A stretch of DNA of 13,252 bases, taken from the NCBI GenBank assembly GCA_003154025.1, contig PMCE01000442.1, forward strand, positions 1 through 13,252, in the 5' to 3' direction. Made by a program: the position numbers and the translations under genes. The notes below the pieces were generated by a model. The model saw only the letters and a list, made by a program, of their open reading frames with translations. It was not told where the DNA came from and did no database searches. This DNA comes from Syntrophaceae bacterium. GTDB taxonomy: Bacteria > Desulfobacterota > SM23-61. Shown piece by piece: positions 12,800 to 13,252 of this stretch (the first letter of the stretch is position 1; each line of letters begins with the position of its first letter).

Positions 12800-13144
12800 A
12801 TGGGATTTGATTCCCCCAGTCACCCCTGTCGATACCAGCGGACAACTTCACTTATTTTGTTATCCTTTATTATTATGGCCACCCTCGGGGCCGGAAGCCT
12901 GAAAGGGGGTAGGGAAGAGATGGAGATAACCGGAAAAATTTCTGTCATCGGCAACGAGCCTTTCACCCAGGTGGCCATCCGTTCCGAGGACGGACAGGTC
13001 TACGTCTTGGTGGGGGAGCACTCCCTGGAACTCGGCCGTCTTCAGGGAAGGCGGGTGACGATAACCGGCAAACCGAGCGAGGAAAAGCCGCGAGGGACTC
13101 AGGCCGTTGAGGTGAAATCGTTTCGAGTTTTGGAAGATAAGTGA
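12800..13144 (+). CDS. Small membrane-anchored or exported protein with predicted OB-like domain
   Basis: A 114-residue protein I cannot name. Residues 16-33 (TSLILLSFIIMATLGAGS) form one hydrophobic segment preceded by an Arg, so it is either exported or anchored with the rest outside the cytoplasm; no lipobox cysteine is seen. Residues 42-112 look like a small beta barrel: ITGKISVIGNEPFTQVAIRS, GQVYVLVGEH, LQGRRVTITGKPSE and QAVEVKSFRVLE alternate in a way typical of OB-fold proteins of the bacterial exported type. AGAAGGA lies 9 bases before the ATG. It is downstream of a sigma-54 promoter, implying conditional expression. Both the fold and the export are inference from hydrophobicity and pattern. 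Confidence 0.65.
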   Translation: MGFDSPSHPCRYQRTTSLILLSFIIMATLGAGSLKGGREEMEITGKISVIGNEPFTQVAIRSEDGQVYVLVGEHSLELGRLQGRRVTITGKPSEEKPRGTQAVEVKSFRVLEDK

Positions 13145-13166
13145 TATTAGTTTTCTCTTCTGTACT

Positions 13167-13213
13167 AGAAATCCCCGCTCGCCCCCTTTTAATAAAGGGG
13201 GGGAATGAGGGAT
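13167..13213 (+). repeat. G/C-run dispersed repeat, copy 4
   Basis: AGAAATCCCC, a short spacer, GCCCCCTTTTAATAAAGG and a G-run form a fourth member in the same orientation as copies 1 and 3. The centre TTTTAATAAA differs from the TTTTTCAAA of the other copies. It begins about 20 bases after the stop codon of the small exported protein, again in a gene-end position. Nothing else is seen to the end of the window. Confidence 0.75.
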
Positions 13214-13252
13214 GAACCCGGCTTTCCTTAATGAAGCAGGAGACGGGCGTCT

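Overview
The window looks like chromosome from an uncultured anaerobe, most likely of the Deltaproteobacteria/Desulfobacterota type. The pointers are an [FeFe]-hydrogenase maturation GTPase (HydF) coupled to aspartate ammonia-lyase, a rubrerythrin-type ferritin-like protein, a hemerythrin, a DUF362 protein, a sigma-54 type promoter, fairly high GC, and intergenic space packed with G/C-run and fold-back repeats. The lineage is inferred from gene content and style only; there is no rRNA or other phylogenetic marker to settle it.

Layout. Positions 1-2240 carry three minus-strand genes: a NarL-type response regulator that stops right after its receiver domain (no DNA-binding domain), a DUF488 protein and a hemerythrin. 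From 2784 onward all genes are on the plus strand: a DUF362 protein; an unrecognised cysteine-rich protein with a CxxCC motif; a rubrerythrin with its own -10 box and a textbook terminator; a YitT-family membrane protein; an EpmA-type elongation factor P lysyltransferase; a UDPGP-family nucleotidyltransferase; a frameshifted DUF559 endonuclease-like gene bracketed by inverted repeats; aspA overlapping hydF; and finally a sigma-54 promoter, a long leader and a small membrane-anchored or exported protein.

How the parts connect. aspA-hydF is a translationally coupled pair belonging to H-cluster assembly, with hydE and hydG absent from the window. Hemerythrin and rubrerythrin both suit oxygen/peroxide handling in an anaerobe, but they lie on opposite strands and are not one operon. 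The other genes look like independent housekeeping or accessory units.

The most unusual layer is between the genes. At least five families of palindromic or fold-back DNA occur in 13 kb: (i) four copies of a G/C-run repeat built on a C-run, TTTGAAAAA-like centre and G-run; (ii) two copies of an element with arms related to GAAGCTGTGAAAAAATTCA; (iii) a 149-bp fold-back at 6719-6867; (iv) a fold-back with hexamer repeats at 7919-7999; (v) a REP-like hairpin at 4886-4921. Two copies of family (i) face each other around the DUF559 gene, whose reading frame is broken at an A AAA AAG heptamer and would run into one of the repeats if restored. This repeat-plus-nuclease unit, inserted just upstream of aspA-hydF, is the best candidate here for an undescribed mobile or repeat-propagating system.
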